Source of the DNA: Gracilaria domingensis
Lineage: Eukaryota > Rhodophyta > Florideophyceae > Gracilariales > Gracilariaceae
Assembly: GCA_022539475.1 (NCBI GenBank)
Contig: VCMS01000005.1
Coordinates: 525,225-589,224, forward strand
Length of the DNA: 64,000 bases
Direction: 5' to 3'
Shown: piece after piece, positions 10,281-21,448 of the stretch
Position numbering within the stretch: position 1 is the stretch's first letter
How the letters are laid out: each line of letters begins with the position of its first letter
The notes under the pieces: model-generated
Seen by the model: only the letters and a program-made list of their open reading frames with translations
What the model was told of the DNA's origin: nothing
Database searches by the model: none
Program-made: the position numbers and the translations under genes

Positions 10281-11819
10281 AGCCGTTTTGGGGCGAGGCG
10301 GGTATACGAGAAGGGGGAGGGTTGTTCACCTGACTTCTACAAAATGACGTTTGCGGAGAGGGAGAGAGAGGATGGGAACGCGTGAGGGGCGAGAAATGGG
10401 TAAATAGCGGGGGTGGTGTGGACTGGGAAGAAGTGATGGGATGATTGAGGTGGGATGTGTTGCGATTGGCATTGCAACATGGGAGAAAATGGAAACGCAA
10501 ACTAGCACGAGTGCAGTTTTGAGAGAGGGTCGCGGAAAAGAGTGAATGGGGTGGTGCGGCGAAGTAGAACCTCTACAAAAACTAGGGGACCCAAGAACTA
10601 AACTGCGCGAAATGGAATTTAATATTCCAAAATTTCTTAATTTTTTGAGTGCCAGCCTCTGCTACCCCCTTGCGCGCCCCAAATAGCCCCAAAACTAGCT
10701 TAGTTTCCAAAGCGAACAGACTATATTCCACTTTGCAGAACACAGACGCAATTCTCGGCAGACCCGTCTTGGGAGACTTCCTTATATACCTCCATCGCGA
10801 GGCGTATCGAGCCGACGGAGTAGGTGTCTCAGCCTGAGAAGGGGGAGATGTAGAGCAAAACGCCCGTTGTGGGGATGCACCGAGGTGTTTTTCATAGTCT
10901 GTTGATCCATTACCGGCTTCGACACCTCATGTTATGAGAGGCTACTGCAGTAGTGGCCGTATTTTGGGGTATGCCTAGGAAGGCTAGTTTTTCTGCACAC
11001 GTGTGCTGAGTTGGCCCGATGCCAGGTGCGCCGTGTCAAGCCTGCCACGGTTTCACACGTGTAGGATGTTGGCCGGCAGCGCCGGATAGTTAGATATTTC
11101 TAGTTGATATTTTCAAGCGCCCTATATAGGTGGCGGCACCTGCCGCCACTGTACGGGAAGCAAACCTCAAGGAGGCTTCTGGCTCTGACTTTCTTGCCGG
11201 TTGTGAACAGTCTTCGTCCATAATCGGGCAAGCCGCCGCAGTTCCGGGCTAGTCATCCGACCTCTACCACTGAGGAGTTCTAGACCGTCGTTGCGGCATC
11301 TTTTGTTGTTTCTTCGTTATTATTTCCCTCATACGGCTCTCGTTTCTCTGCCCTGTTATACAGGTTTTTGCCCACTTGTCTCGGGACTTATTCCCGTTTA
11401 TCACGAGTCAGTGCTCCGCAGTGCTGCTTGTTTGCTGATCCCCTGTTACTCTCTACCGTTAGGATGGATATCTCCACTCGCTGTGAGTGGCCGGAACAGC
11501 CGGATAACTACGCAGATTCTTCCCCTTCACCTCTGACTGCACGCACAGATCGGGGCCACCCGGATTTATACCCGGCATCGCGCTGGCCCTATGAGAGGGT
11601 TCTGCTCCTTCATCTACCTCTATAGAGAGCAGGTTTCGAACAACCTGTCGGTGCGCTTTCCGCGACGCGCCTCTTGTTTGCCCACTCTTGGGATTGCATC
11701 AGAGTTTAGAGTCACTCCATGTTCGAGTCTGTAGCAACTTTTCATATGCAAGCAACAATGAATCTACTTTTTAATTAGGATACATTGTTCTCCTCGCTGA
11801 TGCTCATGATAACTGTAAC
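10281..11819. other. no supported gene; purine-rich then hairpin-bearing sequence
   Basis: 10281-10560 continues the G-rich bias of the preceding frame without an open frame worth calling. 10870-11640 is different in composition. It has a TATA-like CCCTATATAGG near 11121-11131, followed at once by a 7-bp hairpin GTGGCGG-CACCTG-CCGCCAC, an arrangement that could be the promoter part of a solo repeat linked to the copia fossil downstream. I cannot define its ends. Confidence 0.3.
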
Positions 11820-12190
11820 GTCTTACATTTCAAACGTTATAGGAGCAGGCCGGTTTTAGGTTCCATACTTGGTGGAGAAATCTATGCCTTTGCAAATGAT
11901 TTTTATTTTGTACTTACGATAAAAAATGACTTAGAAAAATTTACTTTGCAAGCCAATTCCCATTCAGATGTTTTCAGATTCGAAAATTCTTTTTGATGTT
12001 ATTACAAAGTCCTTTGAAACAGCAAAAAAGTGACTGGCAATTGATGCATCTGATGTTTGAGAATTATATGACCGTGTTAAAATACCTGACGTTAAATGTT
12101 TTCGTTGGTGCAATAGTCCGGCTGACACTTTCACTAAACGAGATACAAATGCTATATTTCATTATATTATAATTCGCAACAAATGAATTT
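11820..12190 (+). mobile_element. Ty1/copia retrotransposon fossil, RNase H end
   Basis: Scattered readable pieces match the end of a copia polyprotein: VLGSILGGEIYAFANDF, then a TKSFETAKK / AIDASDV / ELYDRVKIPD region, then the characteristic RWCNSPADTFTKRD close of the RNase H domain. Only this 3' part is present. It is clearly broken and old. No paired terminal repeats can be assigned. Confidence 0.6.
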
Positions 12191-13092
12191 ATGATGCAGA
12201 GCAGTAGATTGGTCATGATTTGAAATGAAAGTAGCGATTAGTGCTTGGTTTTCAAAAGAGAAGAAGTGATGCCGTTTATTTGTGGCGCATAGCGCAAGAG
12301 AGTGGCACACATATTGCTGGCGTGTAGTTGCACATCTGAACGTAAAGTTCACAGGAGGTCTATCTCGTTAAAAGTTTTGCCAATTTGCGCTTCTAGACGA
12401 GTATATAAAGTAAAGACGACTTGGCTTAGAGTCTACCAGCTTGGTCACAAGTTTTACCGTTTTATTCAAGACGTTTCTGCAAACGACAGTCAGGGCTTTT
12501 TTTTACCCTCAAGCACCTGGAAATTGCGAAGCACTGTGCGCTCGTACCAAATTTAGTATTTGGTTCTAGTAAATACTCATTACTAGACGTAAACGGATAA
12601 AATCAGAATATAGATAATGATTAGTATATCTCTAATGTAACGTGTTTAGATTCACTATAGTGTATTTACGTTTACAGGTGTCAAAATTTCCCAATTCGTG
12701 ACCAACAGCTCTTTAGCAAACTGAAAAGCTTCGTTTTACTTGTCCGTAGGCACGCGGATACCAGTGTCCGCCGGTCTCCAAGGCCAACAGTGGCCTTGAG
12801 CCGTTCACCTACGTCTATGAGCCGTTGTTTCTCCACATATTTTCTCGGACCAAACTCGTGACTGGGTTCGAACCATGTCCCCCGCCGCGCCTACTGAGCC
12901 TCACGGCGTCGCGCCCAATTAGAATGGCAAACAAAGAAATAACGGCGCACAATGCGCCGCGGCGGCCGTCCACCACCGCACCCTGCCACTCCCACTCCCT
13001 CCCACCCGCCCACCCCCGACGTGTTGCCACGGCGCTATATATACCCCAACGGGAGAGGTACCACGTCGAAGAAGGGCGGGAGGGTGGGAAAG
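12191..13092. other. intergenic, nothing recognised
   Basis: No gene found. A CACTATAGTG palindrome lies at 12653-12662, and a TATATATA box at about 13036-13043 precedes the direct repeat that starts the next element. It may belong to that element's outer part. Confidence 0.4.
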
Positions 13093-13269
13093 GGAGAGGC
13101 ACAGGGGGAGATCCGCGGCCGCTGATCTCCCGCGAGCGACGGCGCTTATATGCAGCACCGTCTACAATTACTAATTAGTTACGTACGCGGCGAGTTGCGC
13201 GCCTTTGCGCCGCCCTTGCTATCTATACCTGAGCGTTTCATGCGCATAAAAGCGTCTACACATCACGAA
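13093..13269. repeat. direct repeat, left copy, of the YR retroelement
   Basis: Begins GAGAGGCACAGGGGGAGATC and ends CATCACGAA. It includes a small inverted repeat GGGAGATC...GATCTCCC around a NotI-like CGCGGCCGC core, and a TTATATGC box. It differs from the right copy at about five positions. Confidence 0.8.
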
Positions 13270-16200
13270 GTATCCATAGCTTAGACTGCATCGTCGACCG
13301 ACGGAGACACGGTAGCACCAGGGTTTCTGAAAACGGTGCCTTCACCAGCACCGAAAAACCGGAACGACGAGGCGGTTGTTCGAATTACACGGTCAAAATA
13401 AAGATTAGCCATTGCCTCGCTGTTCGGAGCCCAAACAAAGCGTGACATGCGCACAGCGAGAGGTATGCCCAATAGAACTTGTTCTGTGTGAGCCCCAATT
13501 CTCAGGGAATGCGATGTATACTTTCCTCCAGCAGGCGGTGATAACTGTAGCTGTTGAAGACAGCGCTGCAAAGCCTCCGTCAAAGAACCTGCGCGTGCGT
13601 CCTGGCTCTCGCCGACGAGAGCAAAGTAGCGTGCGTGAGTGCCTCGTGCAGTATTCCATCTTCGCAGTAGGTCCACCGGCGACCTTAGGGTGCCGATCCG
13701 TGGGTAGCTAGCAAGCGGCTCTCGGCTCGATTGTCGCCCTTTAACCACCGACAACTGCGCCGTGACTTTCTCCCTTTCAACGCTGACACGGTCTGCGGTA
13801 AGAGATAGTACCGAACTTTCCCTCAGACCGTTGAGACAATAGCTGAACACCACCACGGAAGCGTCTCGCAGCACGCGGGTATTATCGGTTGCCATTCCTA
13901 GCACCCAGAATTTTTGCACTACATCCGCGCAGGCACACCACATCGTGCAGAGCGCTGATCGGGAACGTTCTTGTCTTCCCAGTTGGCATACGCCCGAAGG
14001 ACATGGCGAAGGAATGGGTATGGTGGAACGGGATTGCTTGTCAACAAAAGTTGCATCTGACGGACGGCACTGAGGTACTGTGCGACTGAATTTGAGCTCA
14101 CGTGTTGAGTTCCGGCTTCCCGTCTCATTGCCAACCATCCAATGTAAGCGACAAAGTGTCCTTCCGTGACAGGGAGTGTTGGTCTGCCGTCTTCTGTGCA
14201 GAACTTAACCCACGTTTCCCACTGTGGGTTGCGACTACGCGTAGTGCGATCGCTCCACGCGTAGTCGCAAACGAGCTGCACTGCGCGCTGCGCACTTGAC
14301 GTGCTGCCTGCCACCTCCCTCGCTCTGTCGGCCCCAGTTGTCGCTAATAACAGCCTTTTCGTGGAGCGGGTTAGATATTGATTTCCAACATTACTGCCTT
14401 CCAGATGAGATGCAGCTTGCGGTGTGCGTCCCAGACCTCCTGTGCTGGCTGCGGCAGCTAGTACACTTTGTTCGCCAGCTGCAGGCCGTGGTGGTACCAC
14501 GGCTGTCGGGTCCATCTCGGAATGATGACGTATGCCGGTGCCTCGGAGCTGCGCAGCTTCAACAGCGTTGCTGTGATGAGCTCCATCGGGGGACACAACA
14601 CTCTGACATTGTCTGTCTTCTTCCACTCTGTCTCCAGCTCTCTGTATGCCTGGCGGCGCCGGAATACAGAATGCTCGCCGAGAGGCCGGTATCGAAATAC
14701 GTCCAGGGGAGCCTCCATACCATCCATCACGGAACGCCGTAGCTGTCTGGTGATCTGGAGGTCTCCTCTGGGGAAGCGTCGCGATAGTGCATCTGCGAAG
14801 CGGTTTGCTACAGAAGGTAGCCATTCGGCGTGAATCAGAATCCCCATGTGATCGAGCACTCTTTTTAAACACCGAAGTTCCTTCATTAAGAGGCGGCTGG
14901 GCACACAAAGGAGTTGGCGATTAAGACCACTGCTTGGTTGTCCTCGCGCAAAAGCACGTGTCTTTTGCCAGATGCAGCCAGCCTTTATCCAAGTGGCCCA
15001 TTCAGAAGCAGCCGTATCGTCTTCAACTCTCGATACGTAATCGACTGCGCCTGATCTTTCCAACTCCAAATGCCCTGTGCCTTCCACTGCCCGTCCACTC
15101 CTGCTTCCAGACTCTCTAAATTGAGCGTGCCCCCGAAGCCGACATCTGCTGCATCGGCATGCATACAGGAGTGGGGCTGGAACGGAAGGATGTGGCGCCC
15201 CGATAGTTCCTGCGTGGTCAACTGCCGCCACCTCTCCAGATCCCTTATACTCTGATTGCTGAGCCTTCTCCTTCCTTGATTGTCCTTTCTCCCTTTGGTC
15301 ATATCCTAGTAGAGGGACCTGGTGTAAAACCTGGCGCACGGCATGGCCAAAGAGAGAGAAACACATACTCCGCAAAAATGTTGAAGCGCTTTCAAGCCGA
15401 CATAACGACTGCCAAGAATTACCTGCCTTAGCATCTTCTTTGCCAGTTGCTTCAATCTTAATGATTTGTGCGGTTGGACGTAGAACTTCATTTGCAGAGT
15501 GGTGATAACTACTCCAAGGTGGCTGATCTCCTGCGAGCCTTCCCAACATTCCTTGCTCTCGTTTCTGCCTATTCCTAGACATTTCAAGAGCTTGGATATG
15601 GCCTTTCGGGCCCGAGCACAATGGTGAGGAAGGGCAACCGTTCCTAAGGGGGTCGGAGCCATTAAAAAATCGTCCAAGTAAGCAAGTACTATGTACCCTT
15701 TGCTGCGCAGGGCAGCAACGAAGGGCACCATCAGTCGCGTGAACCATAGCGGCGAATGGCCTTATCCGAAGGAAAGAGCGACACACTGAAAATACCGCCC
15801 ATAGTAATGAAACAAGAACCAATCTCTCATTGCCGGGGTAAGCCGCAAATGGCGATAGCCTTTCTCGATATCCAAAGACATCAAGTAGTCTCCCCGATTC
15901 AGTGACATCCCAAACTCCGCAACAGATTCCATTCGAATATAACCCTTGTTCCAATGTTTGGACTGCAAGGAAAGGTTCACGATAAACCTTCCCTTCTCCC
16001 CTTCTGCTCTTTCTTGCCATGTCGTGAATGAAGAGGATAGAATTGCCCCACCTTTCACCCTTTCTTCTGCATACGCTTTGCTTACTTCTCTGTAGATCCC
16101 CAGTTGGCAGCCTTCCTGCAAGTCCTTCCAAGCAAACGCTTTGTCGGCTTCTGATTCGGGGACGTCGCCCATCACGTGGCCCTGCCCTACCACGAACGGG

Positions 16201-17095
16201 CGGTCGGGATTCTCGTAGACCCCGTACTTGATTGCCCGGTATAAGAAGTCCGAGCAACCAAGGTCGCGCCATGCTTCGGCTTTCCTCTGCGTCGATCGCC
16301 AAAGCCGGCGCGTAGATCTACCCCCGATTACTGATCTCCAGCGGAGCCACCCTTTTTCCCGGTACGCTTCGTTGCGTTGCTTGCACTTAGGGTAGCCACC
16401 GCTTTCATGAGTTGGGTAGCCATGTGAGACTCCTGTTTATCCATGGGATCCTGCAGATCGTCCGCCGCGGGCATGTCGCCCTTCCTTTCCAGAACAGGCA
16501 GAACCAATTTAGCCTGCGTTGGATCTTTAGCTGCCAGTTTATAGAACTCACAGCGTAACCCAACTACACGTAAGGCGTACCTGACCGACACCAGCGCCCA
16601 AACATCGAAGCGTTTTGCCTCTTCCTCTTTGCTGGCGGCCAACGACTCTTGCCTTAAGGCAACTGCTGCTTCGTGGAATGCCAGCCAGTAGCCCGTTGCA
16701 TTAATGTAATTCGCTTCGTATTCCGCAACGGGCCGCAAACTGCTGTGCTTCTCTATTTGACGACGCAAGGGCCAGTCTCGATGTTCAAAGAAACCTCCGT
16801 TGAAGGCGCCAACGCTAGGTCCTTGTTCGTAAGGATACCTAGTAAGACCGAACTCCTTGTCATCTTTGCAGCGGCGCGCCACTTGGGCGGAAGTAGTCAT
16901 CCAGACAGGTCCGATTCCTGCGGCTTCGAGGCTTTCTTTGGCGGACAATTGTTTGGCACTTTCAATTAGCGCTGCGACTTGAGTGTCGCTATCACTAAAC
17001 GCGCTCATATTGTCGAGATTCTTCTCGGCTTGCCTACTTCTTTTGGCCTAACGAACCGCCTACCACCGGAGTTCCGGGGACTCTCTTTGAAAAGA

Positions 17096-17273
17096 GAGAG
17101 GCACAGGGGGAGATCCGCGGCCGCTGATCTCCCGCGAGCCGATGGCGCTTATATGCAGCACCGTCTACAATTACTAATTAGTTACGTATGCGGCGAGTTG
17201 CGCGCCTTTTGCGCCGCCCTTGCTATCTATGCCTGAGCGTTTCATGCGCATAAAAGCGTCTACACATCACGAA
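17096..17273. repeat. direct repeat, right copy, of the YR retroelement
   Basis: Same sequence as 13093-13269 apart from about five small differences. It lies upstream of the gag-like frame on the minus strand, so it is the 5' end of the element. Confidence 0.8.
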
Positions 17274-17275
17274 AA

Positions 17276-17901
17276 CTATAGTCCAGAATGTTTTCTTTCT
17301 GGTCCATCACTTTCGAGAGACAAAATATGCCGCTTCATGTTCTATAGGGAATACAAGTAGTGTAGAAGTGACCTCAGAACCCTTTAAAAGTGCATAGTAT
17401 ACCACAAGTTCACTATAGTGAAAATATTTTGTTAACCCTTTTTCAAAATGTTTTTCTTTTCATTATCTAGCACATATTCATAGAAAAATAGCATAAATTA
17501 AAAAGAAGATTCTATTCAGAAATCAGAAGTTACGAAACAAATTTCAATTTTTAAAACGTTCTATTTTAAGTTTATGCATATTATTGAGGTTGGGTTCTTA
17601 AGAAAAACATTTGTTTGTCAAAACGCAGTTATTGATCCATTTTTGTGCAATACACAATGTCTAAAGAGTGAAGTAGAAGTTTGAAGAGCTTCTAAAAATA
17701 ATTAGCTAAATGCTTAGAATCCATGAATATGGTGGCTGTATGAAGAAAATTCAAGGGCAAAAAGTAAAGCTCCATTACGTTCAAAGTTTTTAGACCTCTT
17801 AGGTTTTATTTCTGCAATATATAGTCAAAGATCGTTTCATTCGAATTCTTAGTTTTTTCAAAAAAATGAAGTTCATTCAACTAAGCACTGGCTCTATCAT
17901 T
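17276..17901. other. intergenic, very AT-rich
   Basis: No gene. A perfect 14-bp palindrome TTCACTATAGTGAA lies at 17409-17422; related palindromes occur at 12653 and 20733. Confidence 0.5.
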
Positions 17902-18051
17902 AGGCCTTTTTAACTAAGGAATTCCTCCTTAGATTCTTAACCCTCGAAATCAGGCCGTTTTTTATTTTCAAAATAACAGCGACCTTTTATTACCTGTCAC
18001 ACGTTCACCATGTGAACCACAGTTCCATCTCGATCACAGCCGATGTAGAAG

Positions 18052-19225
18052 ATGGACCTCGACGAGGACGCGCTTCTTCCTCTGCTCTTTGCAGAACAAA
18101 TGAGGCAAACAGCGATACACACCCAAACTCTTGTTCATCAGGGTGCGCTCTTAAACGCTTCGTTGTCTTCTCTAGACCCAGAGTCACCTGACACCCCCTC
18201 TGTACTCCATCCTGGACGTGGACATTCACTCACCGGCTCCAAAGCCATATATGCGCGACGCATATCTCCGAACGTGTATGAAAACATTCGATACAAAGAC
18301 ACTGACATACAAATGTTTGAAAAAACTGTACATATGAGTAGGAAAGACTTTGATGCGTTGCATGACTTAGTGCGGACGGCCTTGGAGGCTCCGACTGACG
18401 TCAGGAACGAACACACGGGAGAGCAGCGTATGCCACGACGACGACGCCTCAAAACTGTTGAGATGTTGTTCATGTTTTTAGATCTTTATGGTGGTTCAAA
18501 CGAAGGAGGAATTGGCGTAGAAAGAATTGGACACAGGTAGGGTATATCCCCAGGCACTGTATCTAACTACTTTAGGAACGTTATGTATGATCTTTTTAAA
18601 TGTCTAGAAGCTCAAACGCCGAAGCTTATCGACTGGCCTACGGCAGAGGAAAGAGAGGACATGGAAGGATTGATTGTTGGTTTCTATCGATGTGTGTCTT
18701 TCATAGATGGCAACAAGAATCGCCGCTGGCTCCCGGGCGACAGTTCGGAGCAAGAACGCGTACGATGGCTACAAGAAGGCCCGTTCTTGGTCCATTCTAG
18801 TGTTCTGTTATCTTTTCGGGCGCTTCATCAGAGTAGAGGTCTCCGATAATGGTGGAGAGAGCGACCGAAATATGTATACTTCCTCTGATGTGTATCAAAA
18901 TCCAGATGAGTATCTTACTCCTGGTCAGCACGGCATGGCCGACACGGTTTTCTCAGGAAGCGGAGCACTGGTTGTCCCGTAAAAGCGCAACGAGAGCACA
19001 AGTTGAATGTATAGAACGTTGTACGACAGGTACATCAGGACGCAAAGGATGGTGAATGAGTGGGGTATCGGATTTATAAACAACAGGTATCGTTTATTCC
19101 TTGGGAAATGGCCGTTCGAGAAGAATCTCTTTCTGCTAGCATGCACTACTGCTGCAATGATTTGCAACTGGGTGTTCAGACGAAGGGGTTATGCGCTACA
19201 ACCTGGAAGTAGGTACGAAGAATAG
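18052..19225 (+). pseudogene. PIF/Harbinger transposase (DDE_Tnp_4 type)
   Basis: The reading starts MDLDEDALLPLLFAEQM. Catalytic parts visible are the first Asp in CVSFIDGNKNRR, the second Asp in RVEVSDNGGE or the following SDVY, and the Glu in MVNEWGIGFINNRY. It is interrupted by an in-frame TAG at 18538, a one-base frame change near 18760 and stops around 18980-19006, so this copy cannot make an intact enzyme. The remaining frames are otherwise well preserved, which suggests moderate age. Confidence 0.75.
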
Positions 19226-19381
19226 CTAAACAATCATGCCTCTCTCGAAGGAGATGAGCTCGAATTATGTATACCGTAAAGTAAATTCGTGGCTCGCGGA
19301 GCGGCGAGCCCAAATTCCGCAGCAAAGCGAGCCGAGCCGACCGAGCGAAGCGAGGGAGGCGAGGCGAGCCGGGGGAGCCAA

Positions 19382-20487
19382 CTATATCTCGTTCACAGAA
19401 CCTGGCGCGCTCTCGCCCTGGTTCGATGCAGATAGACCATTTTCTTCATCGCCTCCGGTTACCAGAGCGTTGAGCATATCACCCTCAGAAAGCCTGTCGA
19501 GTTCAGGATCGAGCATGAGTGGCTTGGAACGGAGGGCCGGAGGCAGTGGTGTTGCTGGCTCTGTTACAGAGAGGTTTCTGCTTTTAGCAAATAGGATGAC
19601 GAGCATGCCAAACTGATCGCTCTGCCTTCGCTGCAATGCAGCACTCGCGCTAGCGGCGTTAGCAATGTAGGTTTGTGCACGAAGGTTTTGAAGTTCAGCT
19701 GCCATTCGTCGACGCTCCTTTGCACGACGTAGCTCCTCACGCCGCTTCCTATTCTTCTCGAACGTCTCCTTCCGTTCGCGGTTGCGCTTCTGTTTGTCAG
19801 CTCTTGACTCGTTATTCCGCGCCAGAGCGCGCGATGCATTGTCGTCTGTTGTTAAGGTCTTCCTCGATGCTTCTTGGCGGTATTCAAGAACAGCCTGGTC
19901 AAAGACATGAGTTGCGTCATTCTCCGCGATTCTTGTTTCTGCCACCGGTCCATAATCTTCCGTTCCGTCAGTGGTTGTCACAACAACCTTCTTGTACAAA
20001 TCTCCTACAGACCCGAAAGTGTGGTGCATATTATCAGCTGTTATATGAACCATGTAGTTTCTCCGCCAACACATCCATAGCGGTTGTGTTCATCCAAGAT
20101 TTGGCTGTCTGTAAGATGACGCATGCAAGCACTTGCGGCAATACGAGAACATGTGTTCTCCAAAGTTTTCTGCTTTTGGAGGGTTGCGTTGTTTGCAAGC
20201 AAAAAACGAAAGATCCAAACATTTTGTATCTTGTTCATTACAGAACGTGATGGTGCGCAGTTTAGAGCGCGAGTTTAGGATCGACGGTTGCTGCTGGTTA
20301 GTAATGATGGGTTTGGTATGGGTGTTGCTACTGAGATTGTTGAAATAGTTGCTGCATTAGCCGTTGTGGCGGTTAAAGGAGCTTTTGTAGCCGGCGCAGA
20401 GCTGCGGGGTTTAAATGTGCTTCCTACATCACCGGACGTCGATCCCGTTTGTGGTGCTGGTGACAACTCGTTGGTGGTCGAAGCCAT
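19382..20487 (-). pseudogene. Harbinger second protein (Myb/SANT-like with basic coiled coil), decayed
   Basis: Read on the minus strand. 20487-20275 gives a Ser/Thr/Ala-rich N-terminus, 20238-20041 a piece with aromatic spacing reminiscent of SANT-like domains (WIFRFLLANN ... RIAASAC), and 20074-19382 a long, very basic helical region (KQKRNRERKETFEKNRKRRE) with an acidic tail. The pieces lie in different frames. In this superfamily the partner protein binds DNA with the transposase; convergent orientation to the transposase is usual. Confidence 0.55.
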
Positions 20488-20703
20488 GTTTGCAGCTAAA
20501 TCTGGTTTTCCACACGAGAATGGAACGTCAATGATCTAAGCTAAGGGATAAGCTGCGGCACCTGGAGCTCTCGCTTATTTCTTTCACTATTTTGAAATAA
20601 GCCCTGTATTGAGGAGTACAGGGTTTGATAATTAAGCAGAGATCTTCCACCAAGCACTGCTTATTTCAAAAATAGGCCTTTTTTTGCTTAGTTAAAAAGG
20701 GCT

Positions 20704-21448
20704 ATTGAAGGGTTTGACAGCTCTCTTAGATACACTATAGTGAACCTGAGAGGTTTTTCGCCAATTAAAAAATTGTTCAAAAAATTGACAAGGTTCACTA
20801 TAGTCACTAAAGTGAACCTAACGCACATTAGGGATATATTCGACATAAGCTTTTCGTCCCAAAAAGGTTAATTCAAATCCAAGAATGGTGTGAAAACAGG
20901 GGTTTATTTCATAAAGATAGAATTTCCAAGCATGCAGAAGACGTTTTATCGCGGAGCGGAGCGCGACTTTGGATCAGCGATTCAGAGACGGCGCGGAGAT
21001 TGGCCATAAGGCGCAGGTCTCAGCGCCTGTAATGCCAGTCTCCGCGGCGCTCTCCAACGCCCGCTCCGCTCTCGCGCTCTCCTGGAGCTTCGTCTTCGAT
21101 ACCCGCACCTCCCACCCTAGGCAGCAGCGCTGTTCAGGGGAACACGCTGTTCGCAGCGGCTGGTGCCAGCTGCGTGAGGCAAAGCGGGTGCTCTCGCCTC
21201 CGCCTACCTCCCGAATCGTAAAGATCTCTTTGTCATCGCAAGTGAGCGCGATAAAGGTCTATTATGTAATCGCATTGCTTCGGGTTCCAAGCTGTTTGAT
21301 CTCACACCCGAAACCCCTCTTCCCACCTAACCCCATTCTTCCCCCACACTTTCCACGTTCAAAGGAAATTGCATTTTAACAAGGCTCACGCATCGGCAAT
21401 GAGTAGAGCCAGACGTGCGATTCTTCTTCGCTGAGCCCCGTCGTGAAG
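20704..21448. promoter_or_regulatory. palindromes and GC-rich leader upstream of the MutS gene
   Basis: 20733-20742 is CACTATAGTG, and 20791-20819 is AGGTTCACT...AGTGAACCT, a 9-bp inverted repeat. From 20950 the sequence becomes GC-rich with GCGGAGCGGAGCGC runs, probably the promoter and 5' leader of the MutS gene. An open frame at 20969-21379 looks compositional. Confidence 0.4.

Larger units (their letters stand above)
13093..17275 (-). mobile_element. tyrosine-recombinase retrotransposon fossil (DIRS/Ngaro/PAT-type)
   Basis: Two direct repeats of about 178 bp (13093-13269 and 17096-17273), roughly 97 percent alike, enclose a minus-strand element. In order of transcription it holds a gag-like frame (17008-16328), a reverse transcriptase with RNase H (about 16302-14900; RT has a YLDD box), and a tyrosine recombinase (about 14900-13281; SHSLRIGAHT and nearby RNase-free catalytic region). 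Recombinase instead of integrase, and direct instead of long LTR repeats, place it with DIRS relatives that have non-inverted ends. The high identity of the repeats suggests a fairly young insertion. The coding region reads in more than one frame and appears broken in a few places. Confidence 0.8.
17902..20703 (+). mobile_element. PIF/Harbinger DNA transposon, decayed
   Basis: Terminal inverted repeats AGGCCTTTTTAACTAAG (17902) and its partner ending CTTAGTTAAAAAGGGCT (20703) differ at one position, and ATT flanks both ends as a 3-bp target duplication, the size typical of this superfamily. Inside are a DDE transposase (plus strand, 18052-19225) and a second, DNA-binding-type frame on the minus strand (20487-19382), the usual two-gene layout. 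A subterminal fold-back (TTTTGAAATAAGC at 20590-20602 against its complement at 20659-20671) lies near the right end. Confidence 0.75.

Noticed and set aside
12865-12874. GGTTCGAACC as a tRNA B box
   Set aside because: It is self-complementary, and neither strand shows a cloverleaf around it; the A-box-like GGCTCAGTAGG on the minus strand is too close.
20969-21379. 136-codon frame upstream of MutS
   Set aside because: No family, GC-rich composition; more likely leader or promoter.
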